57,813 bases of DNA from Mycobacteroides sp. CBMA 271 (GCF_009729205.1 NZ_VTHB01000010.1:1-57813), one strand, 5' to 3'; positions 1-8,468 are shown, numbered from the stretch's first letter. A program made the numbers and translations. Notes: generated by a model not told the origin, from the sequence alone.

Positions 1-357
1 GGCACCGACACCCGCAGCATGTTCGCCGACCTCAACTCGATTGCACGCGGCGCCAATGACATCACGGTGAGCCCCAACACCAGCCTCGTCGCGATCAACC
101 GACTGATGCCCGTTCTCATCAAGGCCAACGCCGGTGCCGCCCAGGCGCATGACGTCAACATCGCCAAGCTTGCGCTGGGCAATCTCGATGACGCAGGCAA
201 CAAGGGCGTCGATAAAAACCACGGCCCCAAGCAAGCAGACTGGGCCTACTTCGTCGGCAGCTTCAAATACACCCTCTACCGACTCCAAGAACGCATCGTC
301 GGACAAGGCCCCAATCCGCCCATGCCCGCCGACAACTCGACACCGCCCGGACGGTAG
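1..357 (+). CDS. C-terminal part of an unrecognised protein (cut by window edge)
   Basis: The frame is open from the first base to a TAG at 355-357, so only the C-terminal 118 residues are visible; an internal ATG at 19 need not be the start. I do not recognise the family. The segment is soluble-looking, alanine- and asparagine-rich, with a short Pro-rich tail. It has no obvious membrane segment and no cysteine motif. It ends 37 nt before the next start, so the two could be co-transcribed. Codon use looks coding (GC-rich third positions). Function cannot be assigned from what is visible. Confidence 0.55.
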   Translation, partial: GTDTRSMFADLNSIARGANDITVSPNTSLVAINRLMPVLIKANAGAAQAHDVNIAKLALGNLDDAGNKGVDKNHGPKQADWAYFVGSFKYTLYRLQERIVGQGPNPPMPADNSTPPGR

Positions 358-394
358 CCGGAATAGCGGGTCCACATTCGGGGTTCGCCCCGAC

Positions 395-826
395 ATGGCC
401 ACCGAACAGTTCGATCCGCATGCGTTACTCGCCGAGAGCCGCATCGGCGTCCTGGCGACAATCAAGTCGAACGGAATTCCGCAGCTCTCCCCCGTCACCC
501 CGTTCTACGACCGCGACAAGGGCATCATCTACGTCTCGATGACGGACGGCCGCGCCAAGACCGTGAACCTGCGCAGAGATCCGCGTGCCGCGCTGGAAGT
601 CACCAGCCCGAACGGCGGAGCCTGGGCGACCGCCGAGGGAGACGTGACCCTGACCGGGCCCGGCACCGATCCAGAAAGCCCCGAGATCGAGGCGCTTGTC
701 GACTACTACCGCGGCGCCGCCGGCGAGCACCCCGACTGGGCTGAATACCGATCGGTCATGGTGTCGGATCGACGCGTCCTGATGGCGCTGAAGATCGAAC
801 GCGTATACGGCGAAAAACTCCGCTGA
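395..826 (+). CDS. PPOX-class flavin/F420-binding split-barrel protein
   Basis: A 143-residue protein of the pyridoxamine 5'-phosphate oxidase-like split-barrel fold. The N-terminal LLAESRIGVLATI / PQLSPVTPFY pattern followed by GRAKTVNLRRDPRAALEV is typical of the mycobacterial PPOX proteins that bind FMN or F420 and reduce small substrates. The substrate cannot be read. I chose the ATG at 395 because the family begins just before this conserved strand; the frame stays open upstream to 134, but that part reads as out-of-frame overlap with the preceding gene. It converges with the epoxide-hydrolase-like gene, 3 nt between stop codons. Confidence 0.85.
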   Translation: MATEQFDPHALLAESRIGVLATIKSNGIPQLSPVTPFYDRDKGIIYVSMTDGRAKTVNLRRDPRAALEVTSPNGGAWATAEGDVTLTGPGTDPESPEIEALVDYYRGAAGEHPDWAEYRSVMVSDRRVLMALKIERVYGEKLR

Positions 827-829
827 GCC

Positions 830-1279
830 TCAGACCTGTCCGGTGGCGTCGTAGATCCAGCTCATATCGGCGTTCGCAAAATCCGCCATCCAGGACGCCG
901 GTGCGAAGTTCGCCAGCGCGCCCATGTCCCAGTAGTCCTTCCAGACCGTGATCTTCCCGTCGACCACCTTGTGGACGGTGACGAACGGGAGCACTGCGAT
1001 CTCGCCGGTAGTCCAGGTCCAGGTCTCGGAATGCTCGAACATGACATCCTCACCGTTGGCTACGAGGAGGCCGGGGTGGTTCACGTACCCCTTGAGTGGT
1101 TCCAGCCCGATCTTGAGCCGCTTGACGATGTCCGCGGGTCCCCGTGCCGCGGCGGCGGGACCCACCGGCACGTCCAGATAGATGCACTCGTCAGACAGAA
1201 AGGGCTCAAGCGCCTTCCAATTCCGCTCCGAAAGTGCGAGCCACATACCGAGAACCACCGCCGCTGATGACATACCCAT
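830..1279 (-). CDS. Limonene-1,2-epoxide hydrolase-like (NTF2/SnoaL fold) protein
   Basis: A 149-residue single-domain protein with the NTF2-like cone fold expected of limonene-1,2-epoxide hydrolases: an N-terminal helix with MWLALSERNW, a strand with CIYLDVPVGPAAAARG, then a sheet including VMFEHSETWTW and FVTVHKVVDGKITVWKDYWD. Arg and Asp residues at the usual places suit epoxide hydration, but the family also contains non-catalytic members, so the activity is inferred. The ATG at 1279 is preceded by GAAGGAAAG, a good ribosome site. It is divergent from the YnfA-type gene across an 88-nt gap. Confidence 0.8.
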   Translation of the reverse strand: MGMSSAAVVLGMWLALSERNWKALEPFLSDECIYLDVPVGPAAAARGPADIVKRLKIGLEPLKGYVNHPGLLVANGEDVMFEHSETWTWTTGEIAVLPFVTVHKVVDGKITVWKDYWDMGALANFAPASWMADFANADMSWIYDATGQV

Positions 1280-1367
1280 AGCTTTCCTTCCCCCGAAGTA
1301 CGACGAGTCGGAATCTTACGATCTGCGGGCCCCCGCCGGGTCCAATCTCGGCTATTAGGCTCACCCC

Positions 1368-1703
1368 ATGCCCGTTGCAAAGTCGATCTTGTTGTTCACG
1401 GTCGCGGCGGTCCTGGAAATTGGTGGCGCCTGGCTTGTCTGGCAAGGAGTACGCGAACACCGCGGCTGGACCTGGGCGGGCCTGGGTGTCATAGCGCTGG
1501 GTGCCTACGGGTTCGTCGCGACACTGCAACCCGACGCCCACTTCGGCAGAATCCTGGCGGCGTACGGCGGTGTCTTCGTGGCCGGGTCGCTGCTCTGGGG
1601 CATGGCCCTGGACGGTTTCCGCCCAGACCGCTGGGACGTCATCGGCGCGCTCCTCTGCCTCGCGGGGGTCGCGGTCATCATGTACACGCCCCGGGGCGCA
1701 TGA
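1368..1703 (+). CDS. YnfA/UPF0060-family small membrane protein
   Basis: A 111-residue protein with four predicted hydrophobic helices (about residues 5-24, 32-50, 61-79 and 90-107). The ends match UPF0060/YnfA, including AAVLEIGGAWLVWQG near the N-terminus and LCLAGVAVIMYTPRG at the C-terminus. YnfA proteins resemble small multidrug resistance exporters, but a substrate is not settled for most members. Its stop overlaps the start of the APC permease (ATGA at 1700), so the two are very likely translated together. Confidence 0.9.
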   Translation: MPVAKSILLFTVAAVLEIGGAWLVWQGVREHRGWTWAGLGVIALGAYGFVATLQPDAHFGRILAAYGGVFVAGSLLWGMALDGFRPDRWDVIGALLCLAGVAVIMYTPRGA

Positions 1704-2959
1704 ACCGCGAATCGTCCGGACCCTTGCGGCGGGAACTGGGCACCTTCGACGCCGTCATGATCGGGCTGGGCTCGATGATCGGTGCCGGAATCTTCGCGGC
1801 ATTGGCGCCCGCGGCGCAGGCGGCCGGGTCGGCTCTGCTCCTCGGCTTGGCGGTCGCTGCAGTCATCTCTTACTGCAACGCGACATCCTCCGCGCGGCTG
1901 GCCGCTGTGTACCCCGCGTCGGGCGGCACCTATGTGTACGGCCGCGAACGCCTCGGCGAATTCTGGGGGTATCTGGCCGGCTGGGGGTTCGTGGTTGGGA
2001 AGACGGCGTCCTGCGCCGCCATGGCGCTGACGGTCGGCTTCTACGCATGGCCGGCGCATGCGCATGCCGTCGCAGCGGCCGCGGTTGTGGCCCTGACCGC
2101 GATCAACTATGCGGGAGTACAGAAGTCGGCCTGGGCGACGCGTGTCATCGTGGCGATCGTGTTGGCGATATTGGCCGCTGTTGTGGTCACCGCCTTCGGG
2201 CTCGGCGGAGTCGACGTTAGCCCGCTCAACCTCACCGGCGGCTCATTCGAGGGCGTCTTACAGGCGGCCGGACTGCTCTTCTTCGCGTTCGCCGGATACG
2301 CCCGCATCGCGACCCTGGGCGAGGAGGTCCGCGACCCCGCCCGCACCATCCCCCGCGCCATCCCCATCGCGTTGGGGATCGCGTTGGTCGTCTATGCCGT
2401 TGTCGCCCTTGCCGCATTGACGACACTAGGTCCGCAACGACTGGCCACGTCCGCCGCTCCCCTACTCGATACCGTCACCACCGCAGGCGCGCCGTGGCTG
2501 CAACCAGTGGTGCGGATCGGTGCCGTCGTCGCCGCCTTGGGCTCGCTGTTGGCACTGATCCTCGGGGTGTCGCGCACGGCCTTCGCGATGGCCCGCGACC
2601 GGCATCTGCCCCACCAACTGTCGGCGGTGCATCCCAGATACGGGGTTCCGTATCGCGCCGAAATTCTTGTCGGCCTGATTATTTCGGTCCTGGCCGCCAC
2701 GGTGGATGTACGCGGAGCGATCGGATTCTCCTCCTTTGCGGTACTGATCTACTACGCGGTCGCGAACGCATCGGCGTGGACTCTCTCCCGCGATGAGGGA
2801 CGCCCACCACGCATCATCCCGGTGCTCGGCCTCATTGGCTGCGTGGTGGTGGCCTTTGCGCTACCGCTGCCGTCGATCGTCTCGGGTACCTCAGTGCTGG
2901 CACTGGGTGCCCTGATCTACGCCGTCCGTCGCCTCAGTGACCCGGGTAGGCGTGAATGA
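1700..2959 (+). CDS. APC-superfamily amino acid permease
   Basis: A 419-residue integral membrane protein with about 12 hydrophobic segments. The N-terminal GLGSMIGAGIFAAL is the classic substrate-binding first helix of amino acid/polyamine/organocation transporters, and YPASGGTYVYGRERLG plus FFAFAGYARIATLGEE(V)RDP are further signature stretches. It probably imports or exchanges an amino acid; the substrate cannot be told. It starts in a 4-nt overlap with the YnfA-type gene and runs 26 nt into the 3' end of the convergent CDF transporter. Confidence 0.92.
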   Translation: MNRESSGPLRRELGTFDAVMIGLGSMIGAGIFAALAPAAQAAGSALLLGLAVAAVISYCNATSSARLAAVYPASGGTYVYGRERLGEFWGYLAGWGFVVGKTASCAAMALTVGFYAWPAHAHAVAAAAVVALTAINYAGVQKSAWATRVIVAIVLAILAAVVVTAFGLGGVDVSPLNLTGGSFEGVLQAAGLLFFAFAGYARIATLGEEVRDPARTIPRAIPIALGIALVVYAVVALAALTTLGPQRLATSAAPLLDTVTTAGAPWLQPVVRIGAVVAALGSLLALILGVSRTAFAMARDRHLPHQLSAVHPRYGVPYRAEILVGLIISVLAATVDVRGAIGFSSFAVLIYYAVANASAWTLSRDEGRPPRIIPVLGLIGCVVVAFALPLPSIVSGTSVLALGALIYAVRRLSDPGRRE

Positions 2960-3842
2960 GCGCGGTATCGAGCTTCGGAACCGCATGGGTCAGTTCATGT
3001 TCGGCCTCATGCGCAATACGGTGCGCCGCCGCCAGGCTGATACTCGGGTCGATATCGAGTTCGGCATCCGCGTGCAGGCGATGCCCGATCCACCGCAGCC
3101 GCACGCTGCGCACCGTCCGCACTCCCGGCTGAGCCGCCAACGTCGTTTCGGCGGCATCTACCAAAACCGGATCGACACCGTCCATCAACCGCCGGAACAC
3201 ATCACGCACCGCGGTACGCAGCACCGCGAGAATCGCCACGGTGATCACCAGCCCGATGATCGGATCAGCCAACGGATAACCCAGCGCGACACCGGCGGCC
3301 CCCAACACCACAGCCAGGGACGTGAAACCGTCGGTGCGCGCGTGCAGTCCGTCGGCGACCAGGGCGGCCGAGCCGATTCGGCGCCCGACCCGGATCCGGT
3401 AGACGGCGACCAGTTCATTCCCGATGAAGCCAACAACACCCGCGGCTGCCACCCAGCCCAGTTGGCCGATCAACACGGGATGGACGAGACGGACCACCGC
3501 CTCGTAGCCGGCGATCACAGCCGACAGTGCGATCATCGCCACCACGAAGAGGCCCGCCAAATCCTCCGCGCGCCCAAACCCGTAGGTGTATCGCCGTGTC
3601 GCGGCCCGTGTTCCGAGCGCGAAGGCCAGCCATAGCGGCACCGCGGTGAGCGCGTCGGAGAAGTTGTGGATGGTGTCGGCCGCCAGCGCCACCGAGCCGG
3701 ACACCACCACGATCACCACTTGAAACGCCGCCGTCAACAGCAGCGCGACGAGACTTACCTTGACGGCCCGGATGCCGGCGGCACTAGAGGTGAGCGCATC
3801 GTCGATGTTGTCGGCGGCGTCGTGGCTATGCCCGCGACTCAT
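2934..3842 (-). CDS. Cation diffusion facilitator (CDF) metal efflux transporter
   Basis: A 302-residue CDF transporter with six hydrophobic segments followed by a cytoplasmic domain of about 85 residues. Two HxxxD motifs in the membrane domain, in ADTIHNFSDAL and ADGLHARTDGF, are the metal-site pattern of zinc/cadmium-type CDFs. The N-terminus is His/Asp-rich (SRGHSHDAAD). It is the last gene of a three-gene minus-strand operon, methyltransferase-ArsR-CDF, with ATGA overlaps at both junctions, so the adjacent ArsR repressor probably controls it. The expected role is export of excess divalent metal with proton exchange. Confidence 0.92.
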   Translation of the reverse strand: MSRGHSHDAADNIDDALTSSAAGIRAVKVSLVALLLTAAFQVVIVVVSGSVALAADTIHNFSDALTAVPLWLAFALGTRAATRRYTYGFGRAEDLAGLFVVAMIALSAVIAGYEAVVRLVHPVLIGQLGWVAAAGVVGFIGNELVAVYRIRVGRRIGSAALVADGLHARTDGFTSLAVVLGAAGVALGYPLADPIIGLVITVAILAVLRTAVRDVFRRLMDGVDPVLVDAAETTLAAQPGVRTVRSVRLRWIGHRLHADAELDIDPSISLAAAHRIAHEAEHELTHAVPKLDTALIHAYPGH

Positions 3843-4204
3843 TGCTTGCCAACTATCTTCGGCCCCACCGCACCACGATGATGCGGCGGGATTCCCGGCC
3901 CGGCATGCTCGGCGTTGTATACCGCGTCCGTGACGAGCTGCTCGACGTGTTCGTTCTCCAGGCTGTAGTAGACCGTGGTGCCCTCACGACGGGTGCGCAC
4001 CAGTCGCGCCATCCGTAGCTTGGCCAAGTGCTGCGACACCGACGGCGCAGGCTTACCGACAAGGTCGGCCAGCTCGTTGACGGACAGTTCACCAGCGGTG
4101 AGCGCCCACAACACCCGAACTCGGGTGGCATCGGCCAGCATTCGGAACACCTCGACCACCAGCGCCGTCTGCTCATCACCCAGTGGCGCTCTGTTCGCCG
4201 TCAT
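3839..4204 (-). CDS. ArsR/SmtB-family metal-sensing repressor (NmtR-like)
   Basis: A 121-residue winged-helix repressor: VFRMLADATRVRVLWALTAGELSVNELA leads into the recognition helix KPAPSVSQHLAKLR, then the wing TRREGTTVYYSL. The C-terminal helix, NEHVEQLVTDAVYNAEH, aligns with the alpha-5 metal site of M. tuberculosis NmtR, but two of the four NmtR ligands differ: Asp91 becomes Asn84 and His104 becomes Asn97, while His86 and His100 are kept. A His-rich tail (PPHH) could supply ligands. Metal specificity may therefore differ from nickel/cobalt. It overlaps the methyltransferase upstream and the CDF gene downstream by 4 nt each. The likely operator is the dyad at 4836-4862. Confidence 0.92.
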   Translation of the reverse strand: MTANRAPLGDEQTALVVEVFRMLADATRVRVLWALTAGELSVNELADLVGKPAPSVSQHLAKLRMARLVRTRREGTTVYYSLENEHVEQLVTDAVYNAEHAGPGIPPHHRGAVGPKIVGKQ

Positions 4205-4821
4205 CTCCCCGAGTCCTCACGTGTGAGACGGAACCAGCGGGGCCCGGTTCTCTTGATCGGCTCGGCGAGCCCACCTGTGTCCGCGAGCTCGTCCTCGACA
4301 ACTCGCCACCCGCTAAAGGTCTGCTCAATCTCGGTTCGATCGGCCCCGCGTGGCAGCGGGCCCCGGCGGCCCGGGCTGAAGGCGAACATCAGGAGACTCG
4401 CACCCGGATCGGTCACCGACGTGACCTGCTGCGCGTATGCGGTGCGGTCGTGAGGTGCGAGCCCGTGATAGCACCCCACGTCGAGCACCAGACGGTAGCC
4501 CGCCCCGATCGCCTCGGGGAGGTTAGTGACATCGGCCTGCAGGAATTCGGCGTCCACATGCGCCGCGTATGCCTTGACGCGTGCCTTCTGCACCGCGCGC
4601 TCGACGGAGTCCAGACCTGTGACCTGCCATCCACGTTGTGCGAGCTCGATGCTGTGATCGCCTGTTCCACAACCCAAGTCGAGAGCCGTTGCGGGCATTG
4701 ACACCGCGGCAGACTCTTGGTCCAACAGGCCTCGTAGCTGCCTGAGAAACTCCGACTCGGGATCCGTCTGTTCCCACGGGGTCACGCCGAACCGGTACGC
4801 CAATTCGTACAGACGCCCCAT
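4201..4821 (-). CDS. Class I SAM-dependent methyltransferase
   Basis: A 206-residue Rossmann-fold methyltransferase. LDLGCGTGDHSIEL is motif I (SAM binding), GLDSVERAV holds the acidic ribose-binding residue, and FLQADVTNLPEA follows as motif II. The ATG at 4821 is preceded by AGGAGG at a good distance; the longer upstream reading lacks this and would enter the operator dyad. It is first in the operon with the NmtR-like repressor and the CDF exporter, which suggests a role in metal or metalloid detoxification, for example by methylation, but the substrate is unknown. Confidence 0.85.
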   Translation of the reverse strand: MGRLYELAYRFGVTPWEQTDPESEFLRQLRGLLDQESAAVSMPATALDLGCGTGDHSIELAQRGWQVTGLDSVERAVQKARVKAYAAHVDAEFLQADVTNLPEAIGAGYRLVLDVGCYHGLAPHDRTAYAQQVTSVTDPGASLLMFAFSPGRRGPLPRGADRTEIEQTFSGWRVVEDELADTGGLAEPIKRTGPRWFRLTREDSGR

Positions 4822-4835
4822 CGAACCCTCCTCTA

Positions 4836-4862
4836 CTGCGTATCTGCATTGATACGCAGATA
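4836..4862. promoter_or_regulatory. Overlapping dyads, candidate ArsR-type operator
   Basis: CTGCGTATC-N6-GATACGCAG (4836-4859) is a perfect 9-bp inverted repeat. A second dyad, TATCTGC-N8-GCAGATA (4841-4862), overlaps it. Both lie just upstream of the AGGAGG of the methyltransferase-ArsR-CDF operon, the usual place for an SmtB/ArsR operator. Confidence 0.7.
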
Positions 4863-4879
4863 ATAGACCATGGCGCGGT

Positions 4880-5548
4880 CTAGTGCTCGCAGCATCCGCA
4901 ACTGTCGCTACCGGCCGCCGCAGATTCCACGGGGAACGCCGGCGCACAGCAGGATTCGCCCTTCCAGGCGTTCATTCCTTCACGAACCGCGATGACTGCG
5001 ATCACCAGCGCGGCCAGCGGATCGGCCCACGACCACCCAAATAGCGAGTTCACCACGAGCCCCACCAACAGCACTGCCGACAAGTAGGTGCACAGCAGCG
5101 TCTGCTTCGAATCGGCCACCGCCGACCGAGATCCCAGCTCACGGCCGGCACAGCGTTGCGCCCAGGACAACACCGGCATGACCGCCAGACTCACCGCGGC
5201 CAGGATTATCCCGATGGTCGAATGCCGGGCCTCACCGAATCCTGCCAACGACCGGATGGACTCCACCGACACATAGGCGGCGAGCGCAAAGAATGAGAGG
5301 GCGATCGCCCGAAGCGCGGCCTTCTCGCGCGCCTCGGGATCCTTGGCACTGAACTGCCAGGCCACCGCCGCTGCCGATGACACCTCGATGACCGAATCCA
5401 GGCCGAAACCGATCAAGGCCGTCGAGGACACCCGCGCGCCCTCGCCGAGGGCAACGATCGCTTCGATGACGTTGTAGGCGATGGTCGCGGCCACGAACAG
5501 CCGGACCCTGCGCGTGAGGACATCGCGCCGCTGCGTGGTGAGCACCAT
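4880..5548 (-). CDS. CDF-like cation transporter with Cys-rich tail
   Basis: A 222-residue membrane protein with about six hydrophobic segments, shorter than classical CDFs because it lacks the cytoplasmic domain. FGLDSVIEVSSAAAVAW carries the DxxxE acidic pair of this family, and SAVADSKQTLLCTYLS is the second site. The C-terminus contains ESCCAP and ends SCGCCEH, a soft-metal binding tail. It directly follows a CmtR-like Cys-sensor repressor (1-nt overlap at 5548), so export of cadmium, lead or another thiophilic metal is the most likely role. Confidence 0.87.
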   Translation of the reverse strand: MVLTTQRRDVLTRRVRLFVAATIAYNVIEAIVALGEGARVSSTALIGFGLDSVIEVSSAAAVAWQFSAKDPEAREKAALRAIALSFFALAAYVSVESIRSLAGFGEARHSTIGIILAAVSLAVMPVLSWAQRCAGRELGSRSAVADSKQTLLCTYLSAVLLVGLVVNSLFGWSWADPLAALVIAVIAVREGMNAWKGESCCAPAFPVESAAAGSDSCGCCEH

Positions 5549-5871
5549 CAGCAGCAGCCCTCATCGGCCGGGCAATACGACGGGTCCACCGTCAACACCA
5601 GCTGCACTAGATCATCCAGCGCCCGGCCAATTCGATCATCGGCAAGCTCGTACCTAGTGCGTCGACCTTCTGGGACGGCAACGACCAGCCCGCAACCACG
5701 AAGACATGCAAGGTGATTCGAAGTGATCTGCCTCGATACCCCAACCTCGTCGGCAAGTTCAGACGGATACCCCGGCCGCGATCGCAGGCTCAACAGGATG
5801 CCTGCGCGCGTCGGATCCGACAACGCACTCCCGAACCGCATCAACGCATCGCGGTGAACCGCCGTCTCCAT
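5548..5871 (-). CDS. cmtR: CmtR-like cadmium/lead-sensing ArsR repressor
   Basis: A 107-residue ArsR-family protein closely resembling M. tuberculosis CmtR. The recognition helix region SRQITSNHLACLRGCGLVV keeps the two cysteines of the CmtR Cd/Pb site (here Cys56 and Cys60), and the tail SYCPADEGCC provides the third (Cys100) plus two extra cysteines at the very end. Known CmtR releases DNA when it binds Cd(II) or Pb(II). The start is the ATG at 5871. An operator-like dyad lies 10-29 nt upstream, so the mRNA may be leaderless or nearly so. It leads an operon with the Cys-tailed transporter. Confidence 0.9.
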   Translation of the reverse strand: METAVHRDALMRFGSALSDPTRAGILLSLRSRPGYPSELADEVGVSRQITSNHLACLRGCGLVVAVPEGRRTRYELADDRIGRALDDLVQLVLTVDPSYCPADEGCC

Positions 5872-5880
5872 GCGCCCAAT

Positions 5881-5900
5881 AGTACAGATTGGGCTGTACT
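5881..5900. promoter_or_regulatory. Inverted repeat, candidate CmtR operator
   Basis: AGTACAG-N6-CTGTACT is a perfect 7-bp dyad ending in the stop codon of the upstream amidohydrolase gene and lying 10 nt before the cmtR start. Its location fits autoregulation. Confidence 0.75.
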
Positions 5901-7689
5901 AACCGGCAGTGGCCACGCCTCCCCGCGACACGGCATTCGCCTTCTCGCCCGCACGCAGAAACACGCCGGTGCGCCGCGTGCCCAGGCCATCGGAGGGTTG
6001 CCCGTCGGCGACGACGGCCTGACCGCCGATCAGCACGGTGCTCACGGTCGCGTCATTGCGATTGACCATCCGCGACAGCCCGCCATAGGCATGGACGGGC
6101 TGCTCGGCGTATTCGGTGAGAGTCCCGTCGAGTTTCTCCGGGTCGAGCACGAAAAGGTCTGCACGGTCCCCGATTCGGAGGTGTCCGGCATCGATCTGGT
6201 ACCAGTCCGCCAGTTCACCGGTCAGCCGGTGCACGGCCTGCTCGATGGTCATGAACGGCTGGCCCGCTTCCTGCGCATCGCGGACGTGACGCAATAGTCG
6301 GAGCCCAAAGTTGTAGAAGGCCATGTTCCGCAGATGTGCGCCGGCATCGGAGAAGCCAATCTGGATACCGGGGTCTTGTGCCAGCTGCTTGAGCACCTCG
6401 GGACGGTGGTTGGAGATCGTGGTCCGCCAACGGATCGCCGTGCCGTGTTCGAGCACCAGGTCCAGGAACGTGTCGACGGGATGCAAGCCGCCGCGATCCA
6501 CGCCGACCTGTCCGAAGGTCTTCCCGATCACCGACTCGTCCGGGCAGGAGACGATCTCGGCATCGAAAAAGTCTCGATGCCAGACTCTTACGCCGAACTT
6601 GCTCTCATATTCCTTGCGGAACCGGCGACGGTACTCCTCATCGCGCAGTAGCTCGTTGCGTTCGACCTCATCGCGCAGGTGCAGTGCCGCGGCCCCCGCA
6701 CCGAACTCTTCGAAGATCACCAAGTCGATACCGTCGGCATACACCTCGAACGGCACGGGCAGATGTTGCCACCGGAAGTTCCCACCGAGCTTGTTGACGA
6801 TTTTGGCAAGCGGGCCCATCGCGCGAATTGCGTACGGATTGGCCTTGATATCGGCCGCCGATAGCAATGACGTCGACAACCGCTTGCGCAGTATGCCCAG
6901 CGACTGCACTGCCTGCGACAGCACATTGAACGGATTCTCAATGTCCGGCCCGGATTGCAACGCCCGGTTCCTTTGGCGCAACTGAGCTTTCAGTTTCCGC
7001 AGTTCGCGCGGCTTGGCGTAGGTGGACGGCAGCGTCCGCGAACGGCACACCGCGCCGTCAAGTTTGTCGAACAGCAGCTGCTGAGATGACATGCCCACAA
7101 ACCCGGCGTCCAGCGCCTCGGTAAGCCATCGATCCATCTGAGCCTGCTCGCCGGGAGTGGGCCGTTCCGACTTGCGGGTGGCACGATCCAGACCCATCAC
7201 GGCCGCCCGCATGTCCGAATGCCCCAGGAACGTAGCGATATTCGGGCCCAGCGGCAGCGACTCCAGCGCCGCGATGTACTCGCGAGCATTCGTCCACGTC
7301 TTGTGCTGATCGACCGCTCCGATCACGTGCTCGCGCGGTATGGCCTCCACCCGGCCGAAGATGTCCCCCGCGTCGATACCGTTGACGTGCACGACCGACA
7401 GCGAGCATGAGCCCAACATCACCGTCGTGACTCCATGCCGGACAGATTCAGACAACGCCGGTGCGGCCAGCACCTCGACGTCGTAATGCGTGTGGATATC
7501 GACAAGTCCCGGCAGTACCCACCTGCCGCTGGCGTCGATGACGTTGTGGCAGCTTGTCTCGTCCAGGCCGTCGGCCGAGATCGCGGCGATATGCCCGTCC
7601 TTGATGCCGATGTTTCGGACGGCGGATGCGGCGCCCGTCCCGTCGAACCATCTGCCGTTGCGTATCACCGTATCGAATGGGGCGCCCAT
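5899..7689 (-). CDS. N-acyl-D-amino-acid deacylase-like amidohydrolase
   Basis: A 596-residue metal-dependent amidohydrolase of the D-aminoacylase type. The start has the family strand FDTVIRNGRWFDGTG, then GLVDIHTHYD with the HxH metal pair near residue 65. SDAGAH near the C-terminal half is the catalytic Asp site, and RIGDRADLFVLDPEKL closes the urease-like fold. Family members hydrolyse N-acyl-D-amino acids or related cyclic amides. It is 30 nt downstream of a TetR gene on the same strand and near a monooxygenase/hydrolase/CoA-ligase set, so it may belong to a catabolic regulon. The substrate is not known. Confidence 0.88.
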   Translation of the reverse strand: MGAPFDTVIRNGRWFDGTGAASAVRNIGIKDGHIAAISADGLDETSCHNVIDASGRWVLPGLVDIHTHYDVEVLAAPALSESVRHGVTTVMLGSCSLSVVHVNGIDAGDIFGRVEAIPREHVIGAVDQHKTWTNAREYIAALESLPLGPNIATFLGHSDMRAAVMGLDRATRKSERPTPGEQAQMDRWLTEALDAGFVGMSSQQLLFDKLDGAVCRSRTLPSTYAKPRELRKLKAQLRQRNRALQSGPDIENPFNVLSQAVQSLGILRKRLSTSLLSAADIKANPYAIRAMGPLAKIVNKLGGNFRWQHLPVPFEVYADGIDLVIFEEFGAGAAALHLRDEVERNELLRDEEYRRRFRKEYESKFGVRVWHRDFFDAEIVSCPDESVIGKTFGQVGVDRGGLHPVDTFLDLVLEHGTAIRWRTTISNHRPEVLKQLAQDPGIQIGFSDAGAHLRNMAFYNFGLRLLRHVRDAQEAGQPFMTIEQAVHRLTGELADWYQIDAGHLRIGDRADLFVLDPEKLDGTLTEYAEQPVHAYGGLSRMVNRNDATVSTVLIGGQAVVADGQPSDGLGTRRTGVFLRAGEKANAVSRGGVATAG

Positions 7690-7719
7690 ATCAATTCCCT
7701 ACCTGTTCTTGGACTATCG

Positions 7720-8349
7720 CTATTTCACCGGCGCAATGCGGAGCGCCGGCAAGACGTAACGCCGGAAGTGGCGTCGCAACGAGGCAGGATCATCCGGGTC
7801 GATGCAGTTCCCCGGGACACTGCCCAGGCTGATCATCACGCGGGCAATCCACTCGCTGGCTTCCGCCACATCGGTACGCGCGTGGATATCCCCGGCGTCG
7901 CGGGCGGCCTCTACGTAGGGCCGCCAGAACCCAGCCAGGTCGGGCACCAGGCCCTGAACACCCGCGCCGGCGCACGCGTAGAACTCCTCGGGCTCGCGCA
8001 CACGTAACCGCATGAGCAGGGTCCCCGGATCGTCGTAGGCACGGCGGCCGATCTTCACGCCGGCCACCAGGCGCTCCTCGAAACCGTCAATATCTGAAAG
8101 CTCGGCCGCAGACTGGGCCCAGCTGATTTCGATGAGCCGGATGATCGCCCCGCCCACCAAAGCCTGCTTGTCCGGAAAGTGTCGATAGAGCCACGATCGC
8201 GAAACTCCCACTTCCTCAGCCACATCGGTCATCGTGGTCGCCCGAATGCCCTTGTCGGCCAAGAGTTTCTCGGTGGCATCCAGCAGCCGCGCGGTCACCG
8301 AATCACTATCGGGGTCGGGTACCGAACCGTCGTCAAACACCGCAGTCAT
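7720..8349 (-). CDS. TetR-family transcriptional regulator
   Basis: A 209-residue regulator. The helix-turn-helix is at about residues 25-60: TTMTDVAEEVGVSRSWLYRHFPDKQALV. The rest is a helical ligand-binding domain with no recognisable ligand signature. The ATG at 8349 is preferred because it places the HTH at the normal distance; the open frame further upstream would cross the putative operator. It is divergent from the flavin monooxygenase gene and upstream of the amidohydrolase, and probably controls both units. Confidence 0.9.
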   Translation of the reverse strand: MTAVFDDGSVPDPDSDSVTARLLDATEKLLADKGIRATTMTDVAEEVGVSRSWLYRHFPDKQALVGGAIIRLIEISWAQSAAELSDIDGFEERLVAGVKIGRRAYDDPGTLLMRLRVREPEEFYACAGAGVQGLVPDLAGFWRPYVEAARDAGDIHARTDVAEASEWIARVMISLGSVPGNCIDPDDPASLRRHFRRYVLPALRIAPVK

Positions 8350-8390
8350 GCCCTCAATGTAGACAAGGCGTAGACACATTTCAAGATCTG

Positions 8391-8409
8391 TGTACACTTC
8401 GAGTGCACA
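8391..8409. promoter_or_regulatory. 19-bp palindrome, candidate TetR operator
   Basis: TGTACACTTCGAGTGCACA is a palindrome with one mismatched pair in the intergenic region between the TetR gene and the monooxygenase gene. A second, looser ACACA/TGTGT dyad overlaps its left side (about 8374-8393). Confidence 0.65.
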
Positions 8410-8468
8410 AATCTTTAGAACTGTTCACAAGGCGACCGCGGCGACGCTGCCGCGTCTCAAGGAGTGCC

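Noticed and set aside
1501..2220. 239-codon frame overlapping the YnfA and APC genes
   Set aside because: Arg/Gly/Cys-rich out-of-frame translation of two real membrane-protein genes.
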